DNA of 64,000 nucleotides, taken from contig OZ010786.1 of NCBI GenBank assembly GCA_963932465.1, positions 443,784,619 through 443,848,618 of the forward strand, written 5' to 3'. The notes under the pieces were generated by a model. It saw nothing but the letters and a program-made list of their open reading frames with translations, was not told the origin of the DNA and searched no databases. Within the stretch, counting starts at the first letter, position 1. Each line of letters opens with the position of its first letter. Shown here piece by piece: positions 45,999 to 58,366 of this stretch. This DNA comes from Maratus speciosus (Eukaryota; Arthropoda; Arachnida; Araneae; Salticidae). Position numbers and translations under genes: made by a program.

Positions 45999-46708
45999 TA
46001 AGGGGACCTTCTACATTAGGAGACAAAAAAGCCCTTTTTATGATTTTTTTGTAAGAAAACAGCATGATGGATCTTTTTGAAATTTTAACTGTTTATTGTA
46101 CAGCACATATCTAAAAGTATACACAAGAATTTTTTTTTAGATTTTGTTACTTCTACTCTAAGTTATAAACAAATATGTTCAGCTGCTTTGGAAAGTTTCG
46201 TCTGGACGGTGGGCATGATAGCGCCTTGTAGAATTATCTGAAACACAATAATAATTTTTTTTTCTCAAACTTCGTGAGTATAGCTTTTGGTTAAATTAAA
46301 GGAATCCGTAAATTTATTAAAAAAAGTTATGTAATGTCTGATTAAATAAAAAAAAAGTTAGAAAAATTCGTTCTTATTTGTTAATAACTTTTTTTAAAAT
46401 AATTTTAGTAAAATCTTTAATTCATATCAAAGGCATTAAACAAGCTTTAATTTAAAAAAAAAAATCAAGATGATCCATTCAGTAGTTTTTTTTTTAAACT
46501 TGCCTACCGTGTGAAAAAATGTGGTTGAACATATTTGTTTATAACTTAGAGTAGAAGTAACAAAATCTAATACAAAATTATTGTGTATACCTTAATATAT
46601 GTACAATAAACAGTTAAAATTTCAAAAAGATTCATCATGTAGATTTCTTACAAAAAGAAATCATAAGAAAGTGCTTTTTTTGTCTCCTTATGTTAGAAGG
46701 TCTCCTTA
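45999..46708. repeat. Fold-back structure with ~185-bp arms
   Basis: Arms 45999-46183 and 46523-46708 share AGTTATAAACAAATATGTTC, GATTTTGTTACTTCTACTC and GAAATTTTAACTGTTTATTG in inverted order. The loop is about 340 bp. GGAAACTGGAAT-CCTA occurs as a direct repeat just outside (45950 and 46768). The 120-codon open frame at 45718-46080 runs into the left arm and is not a recognised gene. Confidence 0.75.
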
Positions 46709-46809
46709 ACAGATACATTTTTGTACCGTAAATTAAAAAGTCTGTAAGGTTACTAAGAATTATTTAGGAAACTGGAATGCCTAGAACTTTTCATGTAACC
46801 GCAACCCGG

Positions 46810-46991
46810 GTTACAGATAAAATTTTTGAAAGATTACTGTAATTTTAGTAGATTATTTTGTAAAGCTACAGATTTCTGTAGCTTTACAAAAACTAGTTTT
46901 GAAGATTTATATCTTTTTTGTACAGTGTAAAGATAAAATTTTTGAAAGCAAACAGATTTCTGTAACTGTAGAATAACATCTGTAGAATTAC

Positions 46992-47032
<41 letters not shown>
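46810..47032. repeat. Local hairpin cluster and 39-bp T run
   Basis: A perfect 15-bp-arm hairpin (TTTTGTAAAGCTACA, loop GATTTC) lies at about 46856-46891. ACAGATTTCTGTA recurs twice and GATAAAATTTTTGAAAG twice within 120 bp. A T run follows at 46994-47032. Confidence 0.65.
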
Positions 47033-47035
<3 letters not shown>

Positions 47036-47160
47036 CAGTGTAACATAATATTATTCTGCACCTTATTTTAAATAGTCTTGCAATTTACTCTGGAGTTTTA
47101 ATTTACAACAGATATAAATTCAAAGAGCTATTCAACATTTTTTAGACTCCCTGTATGCAT

Positions 47161-49766
47161 TAGACCGGAGCGAAAAACAAAAAAGTTTGAGAATCGAATC
47201 GTAATAGTGCGGAAAAGTTGCTACTCATCAATACAAACACAGAGAAGAAAAAATTTTGAAATCGGAAAATATCTTCCGTTCGCGAATCGCACTCAAAGTT
47301 TTCGAATTTGAACAAAAATTGAACAGATGAACGAAAAATCACAAAAGGTGTAAATTTTGCCCTAGTGAACTCATTTTTTGTAAATAGCATGCCCTCTAGG
47401 TGTAGAACGGAGAAAAAAATACCACATACCCCTCATCTATCCCCTTCCAACCCAATCAAGGGGGTGAATATGGCCAATTTTCGTAGAATTAACCCAAACT
47501 ACAGAAGGTATGAATATTGACAATCGACCTGATTTTTTTGTGCATAAGGCAACTTTGAAGCTAAAAGTCGATATTGTCTAAAATTAGCTAAAAGTCGAGA
47601 GGTCGAAATTGTTCGAATTATGTCGGTGAGTCAGGACCTGTCCTTCAAAGAAGGATTCCTGACTCACCACGGAAGGTGGCTGCACCACCAGTCTCATCCC
47701 CATTCTACACAACCAACCAACCAAAATGTGGCCGTGGAGAATTATCTAGATCCACCTGCAGAATCAGGTACTGTGAATTCTGATTTAGTGTCATATTTTA
47801 GCACGAGAAGCGAGGGTGGCTCATGAAACCATCATGTCGCTCATGCCCATAAATTTTTGATAAGGCCAGTGTTACTAGCTTGACACTGCGCTCTCTACGG
47901 TTTGCGTATGACAGGGTATGTCTACCAGATTCAATGGAAGAGTTCACTTTTCAAAATTGGAAATTAAGTCTGCAATTTAATCTGAAGAAATGTATACTAA
48001 AAGAGGTGGTTAGGTAATCTTGGTTTCATACCAATTTAGGATGTCATAATAATCATTGGCGTCAAAATTTATGGCCGGTAGTAGAAAATTTGTGACATAT
48101 TTACCCTTTTTGGGAATGTGTTTGGATTTCTGTACCCGCCAAAGTCCCAGCTCTCGAACGTAATGCTAATCATCCACGACTATTGAAAGAAGGCGGCATT
48201 CAGGATGAGCAAAGAAAGCAGTTGTTTGAAAGACCTGCTTCACTACTTCTTGAACTTTTGCAAGTAAACTTCAGCATTTCTTGATACATTCAAAAATATG
48301 TTTAGGTCCCTCAACTATTAAAGGTCTTGTCATAATTTCGAACTACAGAGGTACGTATACGGTCATAATGTACGTGACAATGTTGATGAGATTTTCTGGT
48401 GGGGTTTCCAATGAAATATACAATATAGTTTCAGTAACCACCGAGAATTAGATACTTGCCCCGGATCCTGATTCGCTAGGTCTGAGGAACAAGACCCAGC
48501 TGCAATGGAAACGGCAATGTCATCCAGGTATCTCTGATCTTTACTTAGGATTTATGGGTCAGTGTGTGGAATGTGGCATTCAATTCTCTTAAAAGCAACA
48601 ACAGACAAAGACTCGCAAACAGACAGCTCTTTGCCAAAATCCAAGAAGTGGGGAAGAAGGTCATGCAAACAATTTTTTTCTTTACCTATCCAGAAAACCT
48701 TCTCCTTCCAATGGTAGCGGATAATAGGCAGCACGTTTGAGAGGGACTTCGGCGCGTACTGAAATTCAAAGACACTCACACAAAGGGAAACTCCGTCAGA
48801 AATTTTCTAGTTCCTGCCATAAATTTTGACGCCAATGATTATTATGACATCATAAATTGGTCTGAAACCAAGATTACCTGGTCCTTCAGCTGACTAGCTC
48901 TTATGGTAAACATTTCTTCAGCTTACGTGGCAGACTTGATTTCCATTTGCAAAAATCCAACTCTTCCTTTGAATCTGGCAGATATACCATGTCTTACGAA
49001 AGCCGTAGAAAGCGCAGTGTCAAGCTGGTAACACAGGCCTCCTCAAAAGTTTATGGGCATGAGCGACGTGGTGGTTTCATAAGAGCCACTCTCGCTTCTT
49101 GTGCTACCATGCTAAAACTTGACTCTAAATCAGAATTCGCAGTACCTGAATCTGCATGTGGATCTGGATAAGTCTATATGCCCACATTTTGGTTGATTAT
49201 TTGGGTAGATTTTGGGTGTAACTCGCGGTACAGCCACCTTCCCGTGGTGAGTCCCGAATCGTACATAGAAGGACGGGTCAAGAACTACTCAATTCGATCT
49301 CTCGTACCTCTCCGGGGAAAAGGATGAGGTGTATTTATTTTTACTTTTAGCCTCAAGGTTGCTTTATGTGCAAAAAAATCAGGTCGATTGGTCAGTATTT
49401 ACACATCCTGTAAGTTGGGTTAATTCTACGAAAATTGGCCATTTTCAGACCCTTGAGCGGGTGGGAAGGGGATAGAGGAGTGGTATGTGGTATTTTTTCC
49501 TCCATTTTATACCTCAAGACAATGCTATGTACAAAAAGTTAGTTTGATCGTGTAAAATTTACACCTTATACGATTTTTCTTATATATGTTCAATTTTTGT
49601 CCAAATTCGAAATCTTTGTACGCGATGCGCGAACGGAAGATATTGTTCGATTTAAAAAATAAATAAATAAATAAATAAAAATCAGTGTGTTTGTATTGAC
49701 GAGTAGCAACTTTTCCTCACTATTACGATTGGATTCTCAAACATTATTGTTTTCCGCTCCGGTCTA
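47161..49766. mobile_element. 2.6-kb near-palindromic fold-back element with 8-bp TSD
   Basis: Arms of about 1.1 kb (47161-48265 and 48614-49766) pair along their length around a ~350-bp centre. The ends start TAGACCGGAGCG. The 8-bp GTATGCAT flanks both sides (47153-47160 and 49767-49774) and fits the hAT-type target pattern (T at position 2, A at 7); P-type elements also make 8-bp duplications. Both arms contain a short CGTGGTGAGT/CACCACGG block and an ATTTTGACGCCAATGATTAT block. No transposase is recognisable. A 75-codon open frame on the minus strand at 48552-48779 near the centre is unidentified. Confidence 0.8.
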
Positions 49767-49853
49767 GTATGCATGTATGTGTACTTGTATATATGTGATT
49801 AGGTTTATGTGTGTTTGTATGCACGTAGATAATGTATACATTTTCGCTATATA

Positions 49854-51877
49854 GGGGAGAGTAACCTAATTTGGACCACTTCGCTTATTTTCAGGTGTAA
49901 CTCACTTAATTTTTGGAATATCTGAAAAATATCACTACACGGGGTCAATCAATTCATCCACTAACTAAATAAAAATTTAGATCATTTTCTTTTTGAAAAT
50001 CTTAAATTTTATTTTAATTTGCAAAATTTATCAAAAGTGGTCCAAATTCAGCAACTGGTCGCCTAAGTTGGACCGCCAGTCTCCTAAATTGGATTAAATA
50101 AAATTAGGTTGTTTTAATGACTAGGGAATATAACTAATTTTATTAAAAGCAAAGCTTACGGTTACTGAAACAATCAAACAAAATAACAGCAATGAAATAT
50201 AATGAAATCAAATATCTGAAAATAAGTGTAATTGTTTTAAATCAAAACGTATACAAAATATAAATCAAAGTTATCAGTAATTAAGAATAGAAATTATGAA
50301 ACTAATTGCCAGTTACTTGAATATCATTTAAGGAGTGATGCAAAGCTTACACATGAATTTCGTTATTGATTTTTTTTTCCAGCGCACACAACTTGGAACC
50401 GTATTTGGCAATATGAACACTGAATCATTTCTGCTGTTTTATTTTCTTACAAATCAGGCAAACCCAATCGTCGCTATTTAGATTTTTCTTTTTAGATTCT
50501 GAATTATTAGACTTTTTTTTTGCAACAGAAGTTTTCTTTACATTATGATTGTAATTCTCCCCTTTTATCATTTCCTTGATAATTGCATTACGCCTATTTT
50601 TTAAAACTTGATGTTCCATTTGCTTTTATGCTCTGATAGCTTCCTTTTAGTCGATTTTTTGTGTTTTTTCATTTCAAGGTTTACTTTATATGGCGAAGAT
50701 GTTAACACAACGTTTTTTTTGGCTCCCTCTGTACTTTTTTAAAACTAAATTTAGCAAAGGATATAATATTTCTAATGATTTTTTGGCTTTTGGGGAGGCT
50801 ACATCCTTATTGCAGGTCAATTTCTTCACAACTTACTCTCTCTTTATTATTTCCTATATCTTTAACAGCTTTTGTTGTCACCTGTTTTTTTTTTTTTTTC
50901 AGACAGCTTGTCCGTGTCTTTTTCAACATCTTTAACATCATATTATAAAAGTGTTAAAAAAATATGCTCTAATTAATTATACGCAAACATTATATATTTA
51001 ACAGTATTGAATTCTCCCCCCTCCTCCCGGATGGTTTGAGGTTTTATGAGTTTTAATGGCAAAAAAGTGTAATTCCACCCTCCAGAACTGTAAAAAGTCT
51101 GCCCTTCCTCAGGGAATCGCAAATATCCTCCTGGAAGAAAATGTTTGAATTCAACTCTGTAAACCAAATACGCCGTAGGAATAACGTATTCAAAGAAAAT
51201 AAATACAAATACATACATGATAAAAGAAATTGCAAACAAAATTTATTGCATAAACATGTAAAAATATTTTTTTGTTTATATAGGCCTAAACAGTATAAAA
51301 AAAATAATCCAGATACAACCCTCCCCCCCCCCCAAAAAAAAAAAAAAACAACAACCTTGCATTGAGATAGTAATCCATTATAAAATATAAAAAAAAATTA
51401 AAAAAATAGTGTACAAAGTGTACCGACCTCGAAATTCATTATACTTAATTTTCAAAATGTATGATCGCATATCTGGTCCAATTTAAGCAACTTAAAATGG
51501 TCCAATTATGGCAACTGCGCCATTTTTTAAAACAGATAATTTCAAGACTAAGAACAAAAACGAAATCAAATAAAGCCACGTGAGAAATATGCGCAATTAA
51601 CAGATGAATTTATATATGTATATAAAAACATAACAACTTACCTTAGTTTTAAAGTATTCACTTACGTTTAGTAGGAAAAAAGTAGATCAAAACAGCTAAC
51701 TTTAGGTTTTTAAAATTGTCTGAAAACAACACGTGGTAGGCGGTTGCATCTTTTAATCGTGAGTGACGTCATTCTGATGAGTAGGATTTCAGCGGTAGAT
51801 GGCGTCTCTTCCTGTAATTAACGACAGAATGGCATCGGTCCAATTAAAGCGGCGGTCCAAATTAGGCTACTCTCCCC
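49854..51877 (-). mobile_element. Pogo/Tigger-type element, degenerate
   Basis: The 24-bp TIRs (49854-49877 and 51854-51877) start GGGGAGAGTA(A/G)CCTAAT and differ at one base. TA borders both ends. Subterminal copies of TTGGACC/GGTCCAA recur near each end, a common feature of this group. The coding strand is minus. Only the C-terminal part of a transposase is legible (50370-50960). Confidence 0.8.
50370..50960 (-). pseudogene. C-terminal remnant of a pogo-type transposase
   Basis: The minus strand reads a lysine-rich linker (SPYKVNLEMKKHKKS, then MEHQVLKNRRNAIIKEMIKG), then DDWVCLICKKIKQQK. After a frameshift comes an IQCS-C-like stretch. This is the CxxC zinc-knuckle/PHD-like tail seen on many insect pogo transposases. 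The catalytic domain is absent, and several stops and frameshifts interrupt the rest. Confidence 0.6.
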
Positions 51878-51879
51878 TA

Positions 51880-52959
51880 TTCTTTTAGATCGCATAATGT
51901 TCCAAAACTATGAAAAATAAAATGCGCCTAATTATGAAGAATAAAAGTGATGTTCGGAATATATGATTTAATTGCGCTATTTTTTTCTCGAATTTCCTTT
52001 AATTGTATCGAAACATCTGAGAAGGAATTAAAAATGAGCAAAATATAGTTTTAAATAATTACTATTCATGTTTTGAATGCAATGCCTTTGTTCCAAACTT
52101 ATTTAATGTAGTTTTATATTCACAAGTACTTAATATTTCACGCACAGGTACTTTATTGATAGTGGAAGCTATTAACTAAATGTTCTCATGCTTTCGAAAA
52201 ACTCTTGTTATTCACTATAGAGATGGCAAATTTCAGTCGAGTAGAAATGCATACAAATTAATTTACTTTAGTAGTAGAAAAGTGCATTCAAATTTGATTA
52301 CAGCTGCAAGATTATTAAATTAATTTTCTACAAATTTAATAAAGTATTCAGTCATAACATTTATACACCTTTCAATGGGCTTTAGATAAATGTTAACTAA
52401 GAGGAATTTGAATGTATAGAATTATGCCGCAGAGGTATTTTTAGAGCATGAAAACAAATATATACTTGAATAAACACGTATAAATGCATTTGAATATGCA
52501 AGCGCATAAATAACTGAATTTGTTTTGTATCTATTTCGGTGGTTGAAATATATAATGAAATTGAATTGTAACAGCTTACATATATTTGTAAATTTAGATA
52601 TGCTTAGATACATCTGTATTTAAATGTCTGCTCTATATACATACACATTAATTATCTTTAAAGTAAATTTAGATTCTTCTTTGAATGAATGGGTAGTAAA
52701 AGCAGTAGTCATAAAAGAATTTGAAAAACACAATGTAAATCTATAAATATTTAGATGTTACATTAGAAATCGCAATAGAGAATTTTCTACATTTAAAATT
52801 ATTTTTAAACAGCAGGAACTGAAACTTTTAATAATCTATTAGAAAGACCAATTTCATAAAGAATATTGTAGGATATCAAAATATATTCTGCTAATTATTT
52901 TATGTAGAAATACTTTATAATGTATTGAACACAACTGAATTTTTTTTTAACTTATACTA
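51880..52959. other. Unassigned AT-rich DNA
   Basis: No gene or repeat recognised. Confidence 0.5.
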
Positions 52960-52960
52960 A

Positions 52961-53959
52961 CAAGGGAACAACTTTTGCTGCTGGTCGCACCTAGCATTGA
53001 GACGTGGATCATTTTAAAACCCCATATTACGAATCTATAAAATTTTTCTGTTAAGATAATATTTCTTGATTTTACAGCTGCATAACTTTCTGAAAATGCA
53101 ATTTTCGGGACAATTCATCGGACTATTAATATTGAAGTTTTTTTAAAAAAAGCATTTAAAAATAAAATTTTATTAATAAGTATAAATTATTGGAAAATTC
53201 TTAAAAATTCCTTCAAAAAGTCACGAATTTGATTTTGAAAAATTGCAACATTATATTCACATTTCTGCTGGACAAAAAATTGGTGTTTTTTTTTTTCAAA
53301 AGTAGAGCTTTCCGGCAACCCTAGCCAAATGTCACAGCTGTTTGTTTTGTGAGAGGAGTGGTTTGGACTTCAGTAGAAATTGTAATGTCCGACCTAATAG
53401 CCACAGTAATTTTTCTAAATTGTGTAAAAATATTAATTTATTTCATGATTACTTTTACCGAAGGTTCCTTTAATACAGTAATCTTTCATTTTAAACATTC
53501 GAAACTTTATTGCATTTGATTTGAAAAGAAAATAGTTTACTTGTTTTGTATTTCACTAAAAAAATTGTTTTCAATGATCTTGAAATCCTTTATAGAAATA
53601 AATTTGCTATTTATATATTTATCGTTTGCATAAAAAGGGAAAAAACCTAATTCCTGTCTTTTATGCTATAAATTATCAAACAAATCGCAATCTGAGATAA
53701 TTCTAATATGTACTTCTCATTTACTCCCCGGATAAAGCGGGCGGAAAAATTTTAGCGCCATATTTGTTGACTTAACTTTTTTTTGGACGTGAAATAAACA
53801 AATAAAAATGTAATAATAAAAAATTAAAAGTATAAAAAAGTATATAAAATATGATTTTATCAGAGAAATTTTATCGGTTCTCTAAGTTTTATGTATAGGG
53901 TTACAAAATGCACCAGGTCTGGATGCTGGGTGCGAGCAGCATCAAAAGTGGTTCCCTTG
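52961..53959. mobile_element. 1.0-kb TIR element, non-autonomous
   Basis: The ends CAAGGGAACAACTTTTG and, complemented, CAAGGGAACCACTTTTG continue as ~45-bp inverted repeats with TGCTCGCACC-AGCAT-like sequence. The CAAGG start suits hAT elements. The flanking octamers (TATACTAA and TATGTATT) match at only half of their positions, so no TSD is claimed. The interior is AT-rich and non-coding. Confidence 0.6.
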
Positions 53960-55334
53960 TATGTATTCAGTTGATAGGAGTAATTTTGCATAAAAAAATA
54001 AAGTTAAGATTCAAAACGAGTGCAAAGATTACATGACAAACTGAGATGTTAGACATTAAAATGTTCCTCGGACTATTTTTAACTTTTAATAATCGGTTTC
54101 AGTGAAAATAATTTTACTGACAAGTATTAAAAACATACTTACACAGAGAAAGTGATTACTTTTTAAGTGATGACCATCTCTTTGATACGACATACAACGA
54201 ATTCCCCTACAGTAAACTACGGACACGTAGCTAATCACTGATTTTACATGGTATTGGTACGTAGTGTATTCAGGCTAAATGCATCCGAGACCAACTCATG
54301 ATTAGAAGGTGATTAGAATGCTCTTTGAACAACTCATAATGCTTCGGTCCTTATGAATTGATACATTTTCTGTCCATACAGATAACAATATCCGGCAACA
54401 TTCTTGCCTTGAAAGGATAAACCTATTCCGCAACCATGTTAATATATTTGGTCAAAATCGACAAGAAAATATTGCGCTCATCATGTTATTACCATCATCA
54501 AATTGTATTCGTCCAGCAGTGCATTGACATAGCATAATCTTATTTTAAAATCGGCATATCAAACCTCGAATTTAATTTAACCAAAAGGAAAACGTGACTG
54601 GTCGGTTAAAATTTCATCGCTTTTACTTGGACTAATCTTGATGTTACCTCATCTTTTAAAAGTGCTGTTGCCGATAGAGTATCATAAATGCGAGACGTTG
54701 GAGCGGAGGTTACGCAAGCAATACACCGAAGATTATGTTGCATTGTGTGCTGAACAAAATTGTCTACTTTTTTTTTGAAATATGGCGTACTGGTGCCCAC
54801 CCATCTCGGGGAACAATATATTATAGTGTCCTGTCTTCTCGGAAATCAATTCGAAATGGACAAAACAGCAGAATGCCGCGCAGCTATTTCGGAGTCCGTA
54901 CATACGTGAAAAAACTCAATTCGATTGCACATGGATAACCCTTTAAACATGCTTTTACTGAGATTGATATTCCGACACACCTAATCATATTAATTTCTCC
55001 TTTATTCAAGTATGACAAGTATGCTGCTCTTTCTATGCTACATTCACAATGGTCAGTTGGTTAGAAGTTTATATAAGGCGGTTTTAGCCGTGCTCTTTAA
55101 TACTGTTTTGTCTCCGAGTGATCTTATTGCTCTAAGTGAGAGGTGTTCATAATATAATAGGTCATCTGCGTATTAAAGAAGCTGGGAAATATAGTAGCTT
55201 ATACATAAGTTAACGAAATAATAAAAAAAAAGATATTCTACATTCGGCAGTTCTGTATTATATTGGCAATATATTAAAAATGCAGACGTCGAAAGAGAAA
55301 AATAAAAAGAGAAATTATCAAGCACTTTCATACT
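53960..55334. other. Unassigned, less AT-rich DNA
   Basis: 54140-55110 is comparatively GC-rich with no recognisable protein. TATATAAG at 55070-55077 in GTTTATATAAGGCGG resembles a TATA box, with nothing downstream to support a gene. Confidence 0.35.
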
Positions 55335-56069
55335 ATATAAGTTTGTTCAGAACTATATGTCAAAAATATAAAGGAAGATAGAGGGGGATAAATAAGCAAA
55401 TTTCTTATAGGAATGTGTGTGTGGAAATGCAGTGATGAGGCAGTAGAGGGCGCTGTTGAATGCGGCGGATGAATGCTCTTCATTGGCTTGAATGATCATT
55501 TCCCGCACAGATTTCGAGCAACATGCTTTATTACAGAAAAACGGAGCTTGCCAATATGCATTTCATGTATGGGATTGCGCCAGAAAATGGATTGGCTGCT
55601 CAAGAGAATCAGATTTAACGATTCACTAGTAGGATTCTGCTGTATCCCCAACATTTAAACGTCTTCATTAAGAGTTGTGCGCGAGTGGATTGTTTTATGC
55701 TTCCAGGCGTGATAAGGGAACTGTAAGATATCGCAGAATTCCTGAAGTGGAAGAAGCAGTATTACGCATAGTACAGGATAGTTCTTCGACAAGCTCAAAA
55801 GCTGTTGGACATGCGTTCTGAGTGAACCATTTCCTTGCTTAGCCCCATACTTGAAATGCATGTCGACAAGCTCCGCATTGGTGTAATGATGCATGTTGCT
55901 CCATGAGGGAATGACGATTCCAGCCAGTGATGCGCTTTCATCCACCGAACTTAACATTCCACTGCCTCAACGCTACATTTCTGCACCCACATTCCTATAC
56001 GAAATCTGCTTATTTAGGTCCCCTCTATCTGCATTTTCATTTTTGATATATAGTTCCGAACCACCCTAT
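55335..56069. mobile_element. Head-to-head mariner derivative (two 5' ends)
   Basis: Arms of about 240 bp (55350-55585 and 55820-56062) are inverted copies. Each contains a mariner-type terminal region (GTTC(A/G)GAACTATAT) followed by the N-terminal coding start of the same transposase. The plus strand reads TELANMHFMYG at about 55540-55575; the minus strand reads AELVDMHFKYG at about 55840-55880. Between them the plus strand continues with RYRRIPEVEEAVLRIVQDSS to about 55825. The element therefore has two 5' halves and no 3' half. Confidence 0.75.
55525..55825 (+). pseudogene. N-terminal fragment of a mariner-family transposase
   Basis: The helix-turn-helix portion is legible in pieces: YYRKTELANMHFMYGIAPEN, then RYRRIPEVEEAVLRIVQDSS and TSSKAVGHAF before a stop. 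The pattern matches the DUF4817-type N-terminus of arthropod mariner relatives. Frame changes separate the pieces, and no catalytic domain follows because the sequence turns back into the inverted arm. Confidence 0.6.
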
Positions 56070-56116
56070 AATTCACGAAAGAGGATAATAGTTTTGTAAT
56101 TGAGGATAATAGTTTT

Positions 56117-56330
56117 GCAATAAATGATATTGACATTTAAATCTAGAAGAAGAAAAAATATTGTTGAAAATAAAATGGCGGTGCTATAGCTGTACAAATT
56201 TGGATCCTAAAATGTGCTCAGGGGATCGCCCAGATCTTTGTAGATGACTAAAATCAATAAACCAAAATTTTTTTTATTAAAGTAAGTCCTTACTCTCAGC
56301 GAAAACCTAAATATAGCAAAAAATTGAGGA
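56117..56330 (+). repeat. Half copy of the 58875-59516 fold-back
   Basis: It matches the left arm of that element (GGCGGTGCTATAGCTG, AAATTTGGATCCTA, TGTAGATGACTAAAATCAAT, AAATATAGCAAAAAATTGAG) but has no partner arm. Confidence 0.7.
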
Positions 56331-57512
56331 ATAGTTTTTTTTTATAATTGTTAAAATGTTTTCAATGTCATAAAATCCTAATAACAATGTTACTAGAAAA
56401 GTTTAACAGAATATCTTTAGACATATACTTTACCAGTAGCATTTGTGATATTGTGAGAACTAACCTTTTCATAATAAATCATTATATTTCTCATGCCAAA
56501 ATCTCTCGATATTTATAGTACAAAAGTCTAAGGTTAACTCTGATTTATTCTCAGCTTTTAAAACATAGATCAAAACATATCATTTTAAGGAATTAAATTG
56601 AGATAATGTATTCATCATGACTTTAGTAATCACTAAAAGCGCTTATATATTAATCCGGTAAAATATATCATCTTTCAGGAAAGCAATTTATTCTTGCAAT
56701 TGGTTGAAAAATCTTACTTAAGACCCTAAATCACGCGAAGAATTTCGTTCGGTTTCAAAAGATTTGCTTAATGTATCGATAGAAAATTTACAAATATTAT
56801 TTTAAGATACCTACATTAATTTTGAAATACAAGTTTTGAAATCGTGTTGAAGAATTTAATCTCGTTTGAAACGAAAATTTTACAATACAAAAATCAGAAT
56901 TCATATTGTTACGATATTTCTACGGATTAGCACAACACTATACATGCGAAATATTTTACAAAATTACTCGCATTTCATGAACTGTGGTTTTCTTGAAAGT
57001 TGAAACCAAAAGTCCTAATCATATAATTCGTATTATTAATATCGCACTATTCGAAAATGTTATATTAAAACGCTGCATTTTCTAAAACAAATTCGTTTCA
57101 TAACATGCAAAGAGGATGCACATAAATTTGTGCTGTGAGCTCAATATCTGTTAGCATTATTTCATTATGGTTTTGGTTATGTTTGAAATACATTTACAAA
57201 ATTAACTATGTTAGAAGGTGTGTAGCGTAGCTCCTAACTACTCTTTTATGAAAGTAGTGTATGGTTAAAGGGAATGTTGAGTCTTGTGTAAGAGCGATTT
57301 GACCGAATTGTAACACTTGTGCGTAGAAGAATCCCTTATTCCGTCATTTCTTTTACTTTAGCAACGTATGTTTGAGTTTCACCAAATCTGATTGTAGCAG
57401 TTATTTTAAGCAGTGCTATGTTAATTGCGTTGATGTGGGCATTTGACTGGTATAAATACATTGGAAGATGTAAATATTGCCTAATTTGGGTCGGATATCA
57501 CACTGTAACACC
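56331..57512. other. Unassigned AT-rich DNA
   Basis: No gene. A TATAAATA at about 57451 is unsupported by any downstream feature. Confidence 0.45.
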
Positions 57513-58366
57513 TGCAGGGAAGACCGAGCTATGCTCGGTTAAAATTAGCTTTGTATTAAACTCGACATAACAATCAATTCTTGCTGTAATCTTGCTATAA
57601 ATAATTTTATTTTGTAACATTATAATTTACAGAAACTATCAATATTAATACTATGTACATATTTCTATATTTTACGATAATCAATCTATACATATTCAAT
57701 CGTAATCGCAAGATTCCAAGTCCACCTTCACAGACTTTACGCTTCGACCTAAGAACTCCGTTATATAGGTGTGGGATTAATTGCGAGAAAGTTATATGTA
57801 CCAGGATACGTTGAATTCTGTTTTCAAAGACATTCTTTAAATTCTGATTGGTTGACTCATGTATCTCGTCTATTATTGGGAATTTTTTGAAAATCCTTTC
57901 AGACTCTGAAATCCATTTTTCTTCGTCAAATATCGCCAAATACAGCCAAATTTGGCGACGCAATTTTATTTGGAGCCAAGCATGTGTTTTGGCATTGGTA
58001 ATCTTGAAAGTCAATTTTCTCGCACAAATATTGGCGATGTCACCAATATTTTGCCAAATATCGCCACTTATCGCTAAATTTCGCAAAACGTTGCTAAATT
58101 TGCGACTTAGTTTACTGCCAACTGTTCAAAAACTTAATAACAGTTTCAAACTTCATTCCCATTGAAAGGCATTGACCCGTATTGACCCCAAAAGGACCCA
58201 ATAATCGAGTTTTCTCGAACATGTGATCTAGCCCAATAGTACTCTCATTCCCCAAAACTGTAGGATACAAAGTTTAGTCAAAATTGTTAGAGCCGTTTTT
58301 TAGAAAATAATTACATATACACACACACACGATTTGCTCATATTCTAATATATGATGATAAAACTA
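57513..58366 (+). mobile_element. Repeat family with TGCTCGGTT head, plus-strand copy
   Basis: The head GACCGAGCTATGCTCGGTTA contains a perfect 7-bp-arm hairpin. The body contains many TCGCCAAAT/ATTTGGCGA words at 57920-58090. The tail GATTTGCTCATATTCTAATA ends in ATGATGAT. A second copy is inverted at 61632-62778. Layout and tail resemble the 16-24.6 kb family, but the sequences differ. Class undetermined. Confidence 0.6.

Noticed and set aside
45718..46080. 120-codon open frame
   Set aside because: It runs into a fold-back arm, is rich in Lys/Asn/Tyr as expected from AT-rich DNA, and shows no recognisable domain.
47620..47826. 68-codon open frame in the left arm of the 2.6-kb palindrome
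   Set aside because: The matching frame in the right arm is broken, and the frame contains an AACC-type simple repeat.
55070..55077. TATATAAG as a host gene promoter
   Set aside because: No downstream open frame or splice pattern supports a gene; such strings are common in AT-rich DNA.
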